Shown one piece after another: positions 27,344 to 37,869 of a stretch of 64,000 nt of DNA. The notes beneath the pieces were generated by a model. That model saw nothing but the letters and a program-made list of their open reading frames with translations, ran no database searches and was not told where the DNA came from. Made by a program: the position numbers and the translations under genes. How positions within the stretch are numbered: the first letter of the stretch is position 1; each line of letters starts with the position of its first letter. Source of the DNA: an uncultured Candidatus Melainabacteria bacterium (GTDB lineage Bacteria; Cyanobacteriota; Vampirovibrionia; Gastranaerophilales; Gastranaerophilaceae); the NCBI GenBank assembly GCA_934757275.1, contig CAKVLN010000004.1:143503-207502 (forward strand). The letters run 5' to 3'.

Positions 27344-30313
27344 TTACAAATGATACTTCGTAATAATCTTCTTAATCTGATTTGCAAACTCGATTTGGTT
27401 GAAATCGTCTTTTTGCATATAGTATTCAATTTCATAAGGGTACAATTTTTGCAACGCAGTTTTTTCTGGCAATGAACTCATTACAATCACTGGAATATCA
27501 GCATACATTTCATCGCTCTTCAATCGCTCTACAAACTCATAGCCATCAACCTTTGGCATATTCAAATCTGTTATAATCAAGTCATAATGATTAATCTTCA
27601 GTTTAGTCATCGCCTCTTCAACATCTAAAACCGTATCAACAGAATAACCAATATTCAGCAAAATATTCTTAATCATTGTTCTTGAAGTAATAGAATCATC
27701 TACCACCAAAATTCGCTTGTATGACATAAAGTCGCTCGGAATTAGCTTTGGCTCTTGAGAAGAGCTGATTGCTTTATTAAAGTCATAATGTAATATATCC
27801 TGCATATTCAAAATTAAGCACAACTCGCCAGACGCCAAATTTGTAACCCCAGAAATATTTTTAACCTTGTATAAAGGCGGTGACAATTTCTTCTGCAAAA
27901 TGTCTTGGTCGCCCAACAACTTATCAACCACCAAACCAATTGTCTTTTCATCTGATTCAATAATCAGAATAGTTTCTTTTTCACCTCGTGGCAAAGCTTT
28001 TAGTTTCAAAATATCAGACAAATAATACAGAGGTATAATTTTCCCATCATAAATTATTGAGCGTGTGCCATTATTGGTCTTGATTTCGCTCTGCTTTTTC
28101 AAAATAAAAGTTGTAATAACTTGGATTGGAATAGCAAAAGTTTGTTCTGAAATTTTAACCAGAAATACACGGAGTGTCGTAAGCGTCACTGGAATTTCAA
28201 TACGCACACAACTTCCTTTACCAAATTCAGAAATAACTTTAACTTTGCCATTAAGTTGCGAAATCTTAGTTTTTACTACATCAAGCCCAATTCCACGTCC
28301 AGAAATACTTGTAATAGAATCGCCCGTTGTAAACCCTGGCCAGAAAATAATATTCATAATAGACTCATCTGTCATTGAATCAATATCCTCTTGGGTTAAA
28401 AAGCCTCTTGAAACGGCTCTATCTTTAATCTTTTGCAAGTTAAAACCTTGTCCATCATCAGCAACTTCAATAATAACCTTGTTATCGTCTTGTTTTGCAG
28501 ACAAAAGTATTCTACCTACTGGGTTTTTACCATTAGCAATTCTTTCTTCTCGAGTTTCGATACCGTGGTCGATTGCGTTTCTTAAAATATGGATAAGAGG
28601 AGTTTTAATTTCTTCAATAATCTTTTTATCTGCGCAGGTATCCTTACCCTCAATCTCAAAATCAATGTCCTTGCCCTTTTCATTCGCTATATCACGCACC
28701 ATTCGAGAGAAAGAATTAAACACAGTTGAAATCGGCAATACACGGATATTCTTAACCATTGATTCCATCTCATCAATGATTAAACGCATTTTCATATCGT
28801 CTTCTTTTGAAGTTCTATAAAGAGAATTTAAGTCGTAAATTGTTCTAGAAACATTTTGCGTAATATCTGATAATAGAGCGAAAACCTGTTTTACAAATGC
28901 GCTTGTGTATTGTTCAGAAGCTCCTGTTTGCAAATATTTGCGATTATAATACCTCAAATAATTTGAAGTCTTTAACAAATCTTTTTGGCAGCTTTCGTTA
29001 ACATTTTTGATATTGTCGATTTTTTCAAGATTTTTTTCAGTTTTAATTTTAGTAATAATCAATTCACCTAGCTGATTAACAAGTGTATCAAGCTTTTGAG
29101 CGTTAACGTGAAGAGTTTTAATCTCAGTCGAGTTTGAAGAATTATTGCTACCAGTAGAAGATTGTGTGGATAAAGATTTAATTTCAACTACATCAGTATC
29201 TTTTTTGTAATTTAATTCTAGCAATTGTTTCATAATTTCTAATTGCTGAATAATCAAATCACTGTCAACACTTTCGTTAGGCGAAGCGCAGTATTCCACG
29301 GCACTTTTCAGAGTTAAAGCCATTTGCTCCTCTAAAAGCACGGAGTTTTCACCAATAAAATCAAGTATTTCAATTATCGTATTAATAATTTCAATAATGC
29401 TATTATCATCAATGCCTTCTCTTAATTTTAAGATATCTTCTTTGATTTCTTTTGTGTGAATACTGCTCGCTTGCAACATTGAAATTTTTTCTGCGACTTC
29501 AAAGAAGGTCAAGCCAGAGCTTTCAGTTTCAATACAAGAGGTAGAGAATTTTGCAACCGCAGAACTCAATTCATTACGCAACTCCAAAATCTCACTGATA
29601 GTAAGCGTATTTGTTGCATGCATTACAAAATCAATTTTTGTAATTATATTTTCTAAAGAAGTTTTTACTTCATACAAATCAGAATCTTTAAAAAATTCGT
29701 AAATCTTTTGCGCCTCTTCTTCTAAAAGAACAATGTCTTGCGATTCTTCTTCTGGCACAATGCTATCAATAATTTCAAAGCAGTTATTGAACGCATAATT
29801 GATTGCCTCTTGGTTTTTGATTAACTCTTTGGTTGAAGAATTACTAGGCTTTACCTCTTGAATATCAGAAATAGCTGGACTTGGCTGCTCATTTTCTTCG
29901 CCAGAAAGTTTTTCCAACTCGGCAATCGTTGTTGTATAACTATCATCAATAATTTCACGATTATTTTTGATAGACTCTTGCAAAAATCTTGCAACCACCT
30001 CCAATGAATTAATCAAAACTTTTAGGATATCAACGTTTAAGCAGAATTTGTTGCTATTTACACTGTCAAAAATATCTTCCATTTTGTGCAAAATCGTTTG
30101 GATATTGTTGTATCCAATCATTCGCACTGCACCTTTTAAGCTATGCAAATCTCTATAAACATTATTGGTTAATTCTTTGTTTGCAGGTGTACTTTCTAAA
30201 GAAAACAAGTTGTTGAAAATTCGCTCCAAAATCTCATCAGATTCAGAGCGAAAAATCTCCATAACTTCTTTACTATTTTTGTTATTATTGCTTTCGTTAT
30301 CTAAAAAGTCCAA
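27344..30313 (-). CDS. Hybrid CheA-type histidine kinase with C-terminal receiver
   Basis: The 989-residue protein reads Hpt (phosphorylated His57 in DLHSLKGAVRM), a long linker with a second Hpt-like helical region, a dimerisation segment, HATPase (RNAIDHGIE, VADDGQGF, SGRGIGLDVV), a CheW-like domain and a receiver (VVDDSITSRTM, phospho-Asp in ITDLNMPKVDGYE). This is the PilL/PixL-like layout of type IV pilus chemosensory kinases. It starts with TTG at 30313, with AGAAGG upstream, four bases after the MCP stop codon, so the two are one operon. Confidence 0.9.
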   Translation of the reverse strand: MDFLDNESNNNKNSKEVMEIFRSESDEILERIFNNLFSLESTPANKELTNNVYRDLHSLKGAVRMIGYNNIQTILHKMEDIFDSVNSNKFCLNVDILKVLINSLEVVARFLQESIKNNREIIDDSYTTTIAELEKLSGEENEQPSPAISDIQEVKPSNSSTKELIKNQEAINYAFNNCFEIIDSIVPEEESQDIVLLEEEAQKIYEFFKDSDLYEVKTSLENIITKIDFVMHATNTLTISEILELRNELSSAVAKFSTSCIETESSGLTFFEVAEKISMLQASSIHTKEIKEDILKLREGIDDNSIIEIINTIIEILDFIGENSVLLEEQMALTLKSAVEYCASPNESVDSDLIIQQLEIMKQLLELNYKKDTDVVEIKSLSTQSSTGSNNSSNSTEIKTLHVNAQKLDTLVNQLGELIITKIKTEKNLEKIDNIKNVNESCQKDLLKTSNYLRYYNRKYLQTGASEQYTSAFVKQVFALLSDITQNVSRTIYDLNSLYRTSKEDDMKMRLIIDEMESMVKNIRVLPISTVFNSFSRMVRDIANEKGKDIDFEIEGKDTCADKKIIEEIKTPLIHILRNAIDHGIETREERIANGKNPVGRILLSAKQDDNKVIIEVADDGQGFNLQKIKDRAVSRGFLTQEDIDSMTDESIMNIIFWPGFTTGDSITSISGRGIGLDVVKTKISQLNGKVKVISEFGKGSCVRIEIPVTLTTLRVFLVKISEQTFAIPIQVITTFILKKQSEIKTNNGTRSIIYDGKIIPLYYLSDILKLKALPRGEKETILIIESDEKTIGLVVDKLLGDQDILQKKLSPPLYKVKNISGVTNLASGELCLILNMQDILHYDFNKAISSSQEPKLIPSDFMSYKRILVVDDSITSRTMIKNILLNIGYSVDTVLDVEEAMTKLKINHYDLIITDLNMPKVDGYEFVERLKSDEMYADIPVIVMSSLPEKTALQKLYPYEIEYYMQKDDFNQIEFANQIKKIITKYHL

Positions 30314-30317
30314 CTTC

Positions 30318-31364
30318 TTAACCTTCTATTGCAGAATTTTTGATATTATTAGATAAGTTATTCAACTTTGACACTTTATCAGCACTTAGACTTATTGTTT
30401 GAAAAAGAGTTTCAGCAATATTTGTATTTTCTTCATCAATAATATTCAAGCGTTCGATAATATCATTTTGCTTTTTGGCATTTTGATTTAGTGTGTCCAA
30501 AGAGTCTAAAATCTCTTTAATTTGATTTAACAAGCTTTCTGAACTTGAAGAAACTACGTTTATATCTTTAACAACTGATTCAATCTCTTTAGAGCCTTCT
30601 TCTGTCGCCATTACGGTTGAATTTGTAGTGTATTGAATATTGCTTGTAAGTGAAGTAATTTTTGTGATTGCTTGTTTTGATTCGTCAGCAAGTTTACGAA
30701 TTTCACCAGCAACAACTGCAAAACCTTTGCCATGCTCACCTGCTCTTGCTGCCTCAACTGCCGCATTAAGCGCAAGCATGTTTGTTTGTTCTGCAATATC
30801 ATCAACTACGCTAATTGTGTTACCGATTTGTTGAGAATGTTCAGAAAGTTCAAGAATAAGTTCTGCAATCATTTGTATTTTTTGTCTTAAAACTAGCATT
30901 TTATCAGCGTTAGAAGAAATTGCCTCATGCTCTTTTTCTGAGAAACTAATTGATTGGCTAACTTGTTTTTCTGTATTCTTAGAAGTCGTTACAGAATCTT
31001 CTGAAAGGGTTTTAAGCTTTTCTACAAGAGAAGAAATATTTTTAGTATTGCTTGCCAAAGTTTCAAAGTTTCTTTTTTGTTCGCCTAAAGTGTCAAGAAT
31101 TTCAGTTGTAGTTGTTGACAAATAGTCTGATTGGCTAGTCAAAGAATCCTTTATAGACTTTGCAATCCACTGTTTTGTAATTAAGTGAACAACCGTTCTT
31201 AGAACAATAATCATTGCTAAAAATACAAAGGTATCATAAGGTGCAATGTTTTTAAGCTTTGCAAAGAATAAAAAAAGTATACAAATTGCAGTAAAAACAA
31301 ACACATCAATCATACACTTAATATTGAACTTCTGTTTTAATTCAAAATCTTGAACTCCAGCCAC
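30318..31364 (-). CDS. Methyl-accepting chemotaxis protein without periplasmic domain
   Basis: The 348-residue protein has two closely spaced membrane helices (about 17-36 and 43-62), no extracellular ligand domain and no HAMP, then a coiled-coil signalling domain. The conserved tip ([40 protein letters not shown]) binds CheA and CheW. It would sense an internal or membrane signal, or a partner protein. It starts with GTG at 31364 after GGAGAG and is cotranscribed with the CheA gene. Confidence 0.92.
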   Translation of the reverse strand: MAGVQDFELKQKFNIKCMIDVFVFTAICILFLFFAKLKNIAPYDTFVFLAMIIVLRTVVHLITKQWIAKSIKDSLTSQSDYLSTTTTEILDTLGEQKRNFETLASNTKNISSLVEKLKTLSEDSVTTSKNTEKQVSQSISFSEKEHEAISSNADKMLVLRQKIQMIAELILELSEHSQQIGNTISVVDDIAEQTNMLALNAAVEAARAGEHGKGFAVVAGEIRKLADESKQAITKITSLTSNIQYTTNSTVMATEEGSKEIESVVKDINVVSSSSESLLNQIKEILDSLDTLNQNAKKQNDIIERLNIIDEENTNIAETLFQTISLSADKVSKLNNLSNNIKNSAIEG

Positions 31365-31449
31365 TTTATCTCTCCTATATAGTTTTTTTTTGAAATTTAT
31401 TATATAATCATTTTATACTAAAATCGTTAAAATTGGAATATTTAATATT

Positions 31450-32907
31450 ATGGCAGTAAGAGTTTTATTGGTAGAAGATAGCGAAACGCAATTAAAGTTT
31501 TTGCAAGAGGGTTTAACACAAAATGGTTTTGAAGTTGAAACCGCTACAAATGGCGCAGAAGCATACAAAAAGCTATTTGACTACATTCCAGACATTGTTG
31601 TTTCAGATATTATGATGCCAGTAATTGACGGTTATCAGCTTTGCCGAATGATTAAAAATATTGACGAAACAAAAAAAATCCCAGTAATTTTGCTAACTGT
31701 GCTTGACAAAAAAATCGACAGTTTTTGGGGTAAAAAGGCTGGAGCGCAATTATTTTTATCAAAAACTATCGACATAAAAGAACTTGTCAAGAACATCAAC
31801 GCAACGCTTAGAAGATATCCGCTTAGTGATGAATACAAAGCAAATATTGCACTAAAAGCAAATTCAGATAATTCGGCTCAAACCAGATTAAACACGATTT
31901 TGAACGATTTGTTGTTAAAATCTGTGTTTGCAAACGAGTTCAGAAATCTGAGCGATTTTATGAATTACGAAAGAATTTTAGTTGAAAAACTATTTTCTTT
32001 GCTAAGTTCTTTTGTTGAATACAGTATGGCTGGCGTTTACTTCGCCTCGCCAGACGATTACGCAGAAAATATTTTATACATTGATACACTGGGTAGAAAC
32101 ATCAGCAAAGGCGTGCTTTCTGATATTCAATACGACTTCTTCAAAAAAATGGAAGAGTTTAAGCCAGTTAAAGATACCAAATTTGAAGTTGTTAGAATTT
32201 TGCTAGGAAAAGAACTAGATTACAAATTCTCTGATTTGAGATCAAAAATCATCATTCCATTGATTTTTGATAAAAAACTAATTGGCGGCATTTGTTTCTA
32301 CACCCGTCAAGATATGGATTACGCTTCATTTAGATACTTTGATATTATGTTGAGCGAACTTCTTACAATCTTCAAAATGAAATATCAATATTCTGAAAAA
32401 GAATTTATGTCCGTTCTTGATGGTTTGACAGGTTTATACAATCGACGCCAATTTGAAATCGGCTTAGAGCAAGAATTTAACCGTACAAAGCGTCACCCAT
32501 CTGATTTCAGCCTTGCAATTCTGGATATCGACTTTTTCAAAAAAGTTAATGACACTTATGGACACCAATATGGCGATTATGTACTCAAAACGGTTGCAAG
32601 TCTAATGAAACAAGCCTTCCGTAAAACTGATTTATTGTATAGATACGGCGGTGAAGAGCTTATTATGATTATGCCTGAAACCAACATAGAAGGCGGTGTT
32701 ATTCCAGTGCAACGTTTAAGACGAATGATTGAAGACTATGATTTTGACTACAATGGTATAAAATCAAAAGTTACTGTAAGTATTGGCTTAACAATGAATT
32801 ATCAAGGGTTTAATTCGCCTGCAGAAATTCTTAAATCAGCAGACGAGGCTTTGTACAAAGCAAAAGAGAGTGGAAGAAACAGAGTAGTATTACATGAACA
32901 ACAGTAA
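31450..32907 (+). CDS. Response regulator with GGDEF diguanylate cyclase domain
   Basis: The 485-residue protein has an N-terminal receiver (LLVEDSE; phospho-Asp53 in VVSDIMMPVIDG), a middle GAF-like region and a C-terminal GGDEF domain (DGLTGLYNRRQFE, ILDIDFFKKVNDTYGH, active site GGEEL). The product-inhibition site RxxD (RKTD) is five residues before GGEEL. It should make c-di-GMP when phosphorylated, probably by the adjacent CheA. It is divergent from the MCP-CheA operon. Confidence 0.92.
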   Translation: MAVRVLLVEDSETQLKFLQEGLTQNGFEVETATNGAEAYKKLFDYIPDIVVSDIMMPVIDGYQLCRMIKNIDETKKIPVILLTVLDKKIDSFWGKKAGAQLFLSKTIDIKELVKNINATLRRYPLSDEYKANIALKANSDNSAQTRLNTILNDLLLKSVFANEFRNLSDFMNYERILVEKLFSLLSSFVEYSMAGVYFASPDDYAENILYIDTLGRNISKGVLSDIQYDFFKKMEEFKPVKDTKFEVVRILLGKELDYKFSDLRSKIIIPLIFDKKLIGGICFYTRQDMDYASFRYFDIMLSELLTIFKMKYQYSEKEFMSVLDGLTGLYNRRQFEIGLEQEFNRTKRHPSDFSLAILDIDFFKKVNDTYGHQYGDYVLKTVASLMKQAFRKTDLLYRYGGEELIMIMPETNIEGGVIPVQRLRRMIEDYDFDYNGIKSKVTVSIGLTMNYQGFNSPAEILKSADEALYKAKESGRNRVVLHEQQ

Positions 32908-33892
32908 TCTTATTGAGCAAAAGAAAAATTCGCATTTGTATTTTCAGATAGGCGAAAATAAGTATGCGGTTAATTCTAATAATGTGTTGGAGATTATGAA
33001 ACTGCCAGCTCTAGATTATCCGCAAAAATTGCCAAACAATATTATTGGGCTTTTAAAATACAACAACTTTGTAATCAATGTTATTGATGTAAGATTTTAC
33101 TTAAATATTGAAGTTCCTTCGTATTCAACCCAAAACGAGCTTGTAATAGTCAAAACAGATGAGTTGATTTTTGGGATTGTAACCGACAAGGTTATAGGAA
33201 TTTTGCCGTTAGAAAGCACGCTAATTGACACAATTCCTTACACTGACGCCTCTACTGTTGTTGATTCTTTGTACAAAATCAACCAAGAAACAATTTTTAT
33301 AATCAATATTTATTCAATTGAAAACCTCTTGAAACAACACAAAGAGTGGAAAGAAGTTGATATTCCGAGCTTGTTTCCAAAAGACGAAGTTTCAAAAGCA
33401 ATAATGACAAAACGCACGCATGCAATAATTGATAAGTCAAATTTGAAACTTGCTTCTGGCGAATTGCATGTAAAAAACAAGTATATTTCTTTCAATCTAA
33501 ATCAAGATTCGTACTGTATTGCACTAGATTATGTCAAAGAGGTTTTGAAAGATGCGACCATCACAAGAGTTCCAGGAGTTCCGAATTACATCGAAGGAAT
33601 TATGAACCTGCGTGGTGAATATATTACGGTAATAAATCTAAAAAATTTCTTAGATTTAGATACAAACACTAACAACGACAAAAAACCTGTTGTAATCGTT
33701 AAATCTGGTGAACTTACACTTGCATTTTTGATTGACAGAATAAACGAATTATTTGAATTTCAAGAGGACGAAATCAATGATCTGAGTGACGGTTATTTTT
33801 CAAGTGAATTTGTTTACAACGGCAGCTTGTACACAATTTTGAACGTGGAAAGAATTGCAGAGGATAAAAGACTGATTATTACAGATATGTAG
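32894..33892 (+). CDS. Double CheW-domain coupling protein
   Basis: The 332-residue protein has two CheW-like domains in tandem (about residues 12-150 and 195-330). The second shows the usual ITRVPGVPNYIEGIMNLRGE region; the first (ALDYPQKLPNNIIGLLKYN) is weaker. It would link the MCP to CheA. Its ATG lies inside the GGDEF gene, overlapping by 14 bases, so the two are coupled. Confidence 0.85.
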   Translation: MNNSNLIEQKKNSHLYFQIGENKYAVNSNNVLEIMKLPALDYPQKLPNNIIGLLKYNNFVINVIDVRFYLNIEVPSYSTQNELVIVKTDELIFGIVTDKVIGILPLESTLIDTIPYTDASTVVDSLYKINQETIFIINIYSIENLLKQHKEWKEVDIPSLFPKDEVSKAIMTKRTHAIIDKSNLKLASGELHVKNKYISFNLNQDSYCIALDYVKEVLKDATITRVPGVPNYIEGIMNLRGEYITVINLKNFLDLDTNTNNDKKPVVIVKSGELTLAFLIDRINELFEFQEDEINDLSDGYFSSEFVYNGSLYTILNVERIAEDKRLIITDM

Positions 33893-33980
33893 TTTATTAA
33901 AAAATTATAGAGTGCAGTTTTTTGCCCCAATAACTTTTAAATTTTTTACAATAAATAAAGTATAGGCACATTTGGCGTAT

Positions 33981-33991
33981 TGTGCTAAAAT
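33981..33991 (+). promoter_or_regulatory. Extended -10 close to the 34002 start codon
   Basis: TGTGCTAAAAT ends ten bases before the ATG at 34002, giving a leader of about three bases. Confidence 0.4.
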
Positions 33992-34001
33992 AATTTTTAA
34001 T

Positions 34002-36797
34002 ATGAAGCAGTTTAAAAAGAGGACAATCGCATTAGTTCTTGCTTCTGTGGTCACGGTAGTTGGAGCTTTTGGAGCAGAAAATTATAAAAACAGCCTTATG
34101 TCACTAAAATTTGAAAGTGGCGCAAGCGGGGCAGTTAGCATGACTTTGCTTACCAAGCGAAATTATGAACAGACGATTACGCCCGTAAAAAAAGATGCTA
34201 CAACTTATGTAATAATGCTCCCAGAAACTAATAGCCAAATGCCTTCTTCACCAGAACTCGCTGGCGATGTTGAAAGCGTAAATGTTAGGACAATGCCTTA
34301 TACTACAAGTAGTAAAGGCTACACAAAAATAACTATCAAAACCACTCCAAATGCTATGTTAACTGCGCAAAAAGCTCTTTATATTCCAGAGAAAAAAGCT
34401 GAAACTTCCACCACAACACCTTCTGAAAAACAAGAAAACAGAATTGTTGAGGATTATGATACTAGCAGTCGTGGTGATATTGGAGAAGTTCCAGCACGTT
34501 CGCAACGTCAAAAAACTGAAAGAGTTACTCCTATTCGTTCAAGAAGTGGTGTTGACCAAACCAACCCTGTTGATATCAAAAAGAGCGTTCAACAATTTGA
34601 ACCAAACAGTCAAAATAATTCAAGCAATGTTCAAACAGACGCTGATGATAATAACGCAATAGCAAAAGCTAATTTACCACAGACCACTGATAACAACACT
34701 TCTGACATTGTTTTGATGATTTTAGGTGTTTTACTTGTAATCATACTTTGCGTCTTCTTCTTTATCAAAGCAAAAAACAACATGGCAGCGATTATTGGCG
34801 AACAACCAGATTTTTCTGATGATGAAGATATTAAGAAAAAGCAGATAAAAGCAGATTCCTCTAAAAGAAAGCAGATAAAGAATACAATTAGCAAGTTGGA
34901 TAGAATGTATTCCAGACCTACCAAAATGCCGATTGATGACTTTAAGATTACTCCGACACAAGCTGCAACACCTGCAACATCAGAAGAAACAACTCCACAA
35001 GTTGAAAATGTTGTTGTAGATTTAGACGAATTGTTCCAAGAAAAAACTAATCCTTTGCAGGCAGAAACTAAGGCTGACAATCTTAATGAAGAGGGAGAAA
35101 ATAGCGCACTAGAAGATTTTCTAAGCGGTTTTTCTTTTGATGACACACATTTCTTGCAAAATGATGAACACAAACAAGAACAGGCAGAAGTAGAGGAAGA
35201 AAAAGAAGGTTTTGACGAAGAATTGTATGAAAAATTCATTAATGATGAAAACTTAAAATTCTCAAAATCTGATATTGAAAAAATCGAAAAACTTCTGAAC
35301 TCTGAAATTAGTGATGATACAATGAGAAATCTTGAAAAATTTGTTGTCACTAACCCAATCGAGAAAAAGCCTTCTCAAAGAGAATTGTTAGAAAACTTTG
35401 TCACAACCTACACTGTTAATCAAAATGTATCGTTCACAAAAGATGATGTTGACGCTTTACACAAACTTATGAGCGTTGAGTTGGATAACGATTTTATAAC
35501 AGATTTAAAAACTAATCCTGAACGCATTAATCAGATGCAAAATGAGATTAAAAAACAAAATTCTAAACCACATAAATCTTCTGAACTTTTAACTCTTAAT
35601 GTAAAAGATATGTTGCCTGATTTATCGGAAGCATTGAAACGACAAGGCGGACGCAAAATCGAATCAGAAGTTAAGCCAGATGTTGTATACTTTAGCGAAG
35701 GATACGAGGTTAGCACGCTTTCATTAAAAGACGCACTTCCTAATTTGGCAGAAGAGCTTAACAATGACGAGGCTTACGAATCAAGACCATCAGACGCAAT
35801 AGAACTTGCAGTATCTGGATATGATGCGCCTAAAATGTCTGTTGCAGGAATTTTGCCAGATTTAGAAGACGCTTTGAACAACCCTGAAAAATACGAAGAT
35901 AAAGAAGAGGTTGTTGAAGAAGTTGACGAAGACGCTCTATTGAAGAACATTTCTAACGTAAGCTTTAAGCCAATCTATGACGGCAATGAAGATGTAGAAT
36001 TTTTGAACGATTTTGACGACAGTAACGCGCCAACAGTTTCTGATATACAAGAAGAGTTTAATAAACTTGATGGGAATTTTGAAATTGTTAATGAAGAGCA
36101 AATTGAAATAACAAATAATCAAGAAAATGATGTTGATGATTTTGAATCACTTTATGACAACAATTTTGTTGATTTTGATGTTAAGCCCGAAGAATTTTTG
36201 AAAAATAACGCAAAGCAAATGGCAGATGATATTTCAATTGCTTCATTAGCGCCAGCTCCTTCTGAAAAACAAAACGAGAAACAAAGTGAGAAACCAAGTG
36301 AGAAACCAAGTGAAAAGCCAAGTGAAAAGCCAAGCGAGAAACCTAAGCGTTCTGACGAGGCTCAAAAATTGATTAAGTCAATTGAAGAGAAAAAGGCTGA
36401 ACAAGCTGAAAAACAACTTCAAAAAGAACACGAAAACACGCTTAAACAAGATGAAAACAAGGTTGAAGAACCAAAAGAAGATAAGCCAGTTGAAAACGAA
36501 AATAAGACTTTCATTATTGATAATGAGGTTTATGAAATTATTACAAAATCAAACATTACAGACAGACTAGGCTGCTATCTTGCCAAAAATTCAAGCGGTT
36601 ACACAATTTTAGGCTTTATTGGCGACAAAATCTTCAAGATAAAAAATTACGAACAATTAAAGAACGAAAAGTTACAAACTAGAGAAAGCGAAAAACTTGA
36701 TGATGGCACGATTAGATACATCGTTAGAATTGGAGTGCATAAGTTTATTCTTAATGTAAAAGATGACAAAATGGAGTTTGTAATGGACTTATGTTAA
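34002..36797 (+). CDS. Large single-pass envelope protein with EKPS repeats
   Basis: From the ATG at 34002 the product has 931 residues. It has a signal peptide (TIALVLASVVTVVGAFGA), an N-terminal beta-rich domain reminiscent of AMIN domains, a membrane helix near residue 232-255 (IVLMILGVLLVIILCVFFFI), and a long acidic region with tandem EKPS units (36290-36340) and a folded C-terminal domain. The layout recalls FimV-like proteins that work with Pil-Chp systems, but no LysM is seen. A longer frame from 33972 is less likely, since a good -10 would lie inside it. It is a neighbour of the CheW gene and overlaps the next gene. Confidence 0.7.
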   Translation: MKQFKKRTIALVLASVVTVVGAFGAENYKNSLMSLKFESGASGAVSMTLLTKRNYEQTITPVKKDATTYVIMLPETNSQMPSSPELAGDVESVNVRTMPYTTSSKGYTKITIKTTPNAMLTAQKALYIPEKKAETSTTTPSEKQENRIVEDYDTSSRGDIGEVPARSQRQKTERVTPIRSRSGVDQTNPVDIKKSVQQFEPNSQNNSSNVQTDADDNNAIAKANLPQTTDNNTSDIVLMILGVLLVIILCVFFFIKAKNNMAAIIGEQPDFSDDEDIKKKQIKADSSKRKQIKNTISKLDRMYSRPTKMPIDDFKITPTQAATPATSEETTPQVENVVVDLDELFQEKTNPLQAETKADNLNEEGENSALEDFLSGFSFDDTHFLQNDEHKQEQAEVEEEKEGFDEELYEKFINDENLKFSKSDIEKIEKLLNSEISDDTMRNLEKFVVTNPIEKKPSQRELLENFVTTYTVNQNVSFTKDDVDALHKLMSVELDNDFITDLKTNPERINQMQNEIKKQNSKPHKSSELLTLNVKDMLPDLSEALKRQGGRKIESEVKPDVVYFSEGYEVSTLSLKDALPNLAEELNNDEAYESRPSDAIELAVSGYDAPKMSVAGILPDLEDALNNPEKYEDKEEVVEEVDEDALLKNISNVSFKPIYDGNEDVEFLNDFDDSNAPTVSDIQEEFNKLDGNFEIVNEEQIEITNNQENDVDDFESLYDNNFVDFDVKPEEFLKNNAKQMADDISIASLAPAPSEKQNEKQSEKPSEKPSEKPSEKPSEKPKRSDEAQKLIKSIEEKKAEQAEKQLQKEHENTLKQDENKVEEPKEDKPVENENKTFIIDNEVYEIITKSNITDRLGCYLAKNSSGYTILGFIGDKIFKIKNYEQLKNEKLQTRESEKLDDGTIRYIVRIGVHKFILNVKDDKMEFVMDLC

Positions 36798-37798
36798 AAC
36801 GTCTGTTTTTTTTGTTTTTGTTCTCGATATTGTTCTGTTCTTGCTCTAAAAATACAAAGGAAGAAATTACTTTCTCTTCTTGGGGGTCTGTCACTGAGGT
36901 TAAAATTTTAGATAAAATAATCGAAGATTATGAACAAACTAACCCCAATATCAAGATAAATTTTTTGCATATTCCACAAAATTATTTTCAGAAAATTCAT
37001 TTGCTTTTCGCCTCAAATCAAGCTCCAGATGTGATTTTCATTAATAATTTATACCTGCCACTTTATGCAAATAAGCTTGAATCACTGAACGAGGTTGTCG
37101 ATACAAAAGCTTTCAACCCAAAAGCACTTGAGGCGATGAGTATTGATGGCAATTTGTACGCTCTTCCAAGAGATATTTCAACGCTTGTTTTTTACCGCAA
37201 CAAAAATCTGGTAAAAACTACGCCAAAAAATTTGGACGAATTGATTTTAGCGATAAAAGATGTAAAACCGTACGGAATTAGTTTTGAAAAAGATTTATAT
37301 TTTATGCTCCCTTATGTTTTGACGATGAAAGAAGATATCTACAACCCACAAAAATCGGCAGAATTTTATAAGAATTTAGAAGGCAAGTATGCGCCAACTT
37401 CTTCCGAGGTGGGAAGTCTTACGCTTGCTCAAATGTTTTTGCAAGGCAAAATTGGGCTTTATCTTTCTGGAAGATGGCTATATCCAAAAATAAAAGAAAC
37501 TGCGAATTTTGATTGGGATATAATACCGTTTTGTGGAACTGTACCACTAGATAGTTCTGGTTGGGCAATTTCTAAAAATTCAAAACATAAAAAAGAGGCG
37601 GAAGAATTTTTGAAATTTTTGTCTTCTAAACAGAGTATCGAGTATTTTAATTCGACAAACTTGATTGTCCCTGCAAGAATGGACGTAAAGGTTGATGACT
37701 CAGCGTTTGAAGTTTCAATCGAACAGTCTGAACCTGTACATTATGGTAAAGATTACAAAAAAATTTCGGATAGTTTGAACAAAAAACTCTTCAAATAA
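36791..37798 (+). CDS. Extracellular solute-binding lipoprotein (orphan)
   Basis: The 335-residue protein has a lipoprotein signal ending at Cys18 (ILFCSC) and a family 1 solute-binding fold: ITFSSWGS, FASNQAPDVIFINN, LYALPRD, GKIGLYLSGRW and SSGWAISKNSKHKKEAEEFL. Such proteins bind sugars or oligosaccharides. No permease or ATPase gene is adjacent. The start overlaps the end of the envelope protein gene by seven bases, and the whole set lies downstream of the chemosensory genes, so a role in sensing is possible. Confidence 0.82.
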   Translation: MLKRLFFLFLFSILFCSCSKNTKEEITFSSWGSVTEVKILDKIIEDYEQTNPNIKINFLHIPQNYFQKIHLLFASNQAPDVIFINNLYLPLYANKLESLNEVVDTKAFNPKALEAMSIDGNLYALPRDISTLVFYRNKNLVKTTPKNLDELILAIKDVKPYGISFEKDLYFMLPYVLTMKEDIYNPQKSAEFYKNLEGKYAPTSSEVGSLTLAQMFLQGKIGLYLSGRWLYPKIKETANFDWDIIPFCGTVPLDSSGWAISKNSKHKKEAEEFLKFLSSKQSIEYFNSTNLIVPARMDVKVDDSAFEVSIEQSEPVHYGKDYKKISDSLNKKLFK

Positions 37799-37869
37799 AT
37801 GTTTGAAAATTGGTTTTGTTCGACTAGTATAACATCGACTAATAAGAATTTTTGAGGTTTAATTGCAAT

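Noticed and set aside
28065..28820. Plus-strand ORF of 251 codons
   Set aside because: It is opposite the CheA kinase domain and has the composition of an antisense shadow.
34631..35350. Long minus-strand ORF of 239 codons
   Set aside because: A Ser/Phe-rich shadow of the acidic, Lys-rich envelope protein gene.
37799..37869. Manganese riboswitch before the metal exporter
   Set aside because: The leader is short and lacks the paired helices expected of yybP-ykoY.
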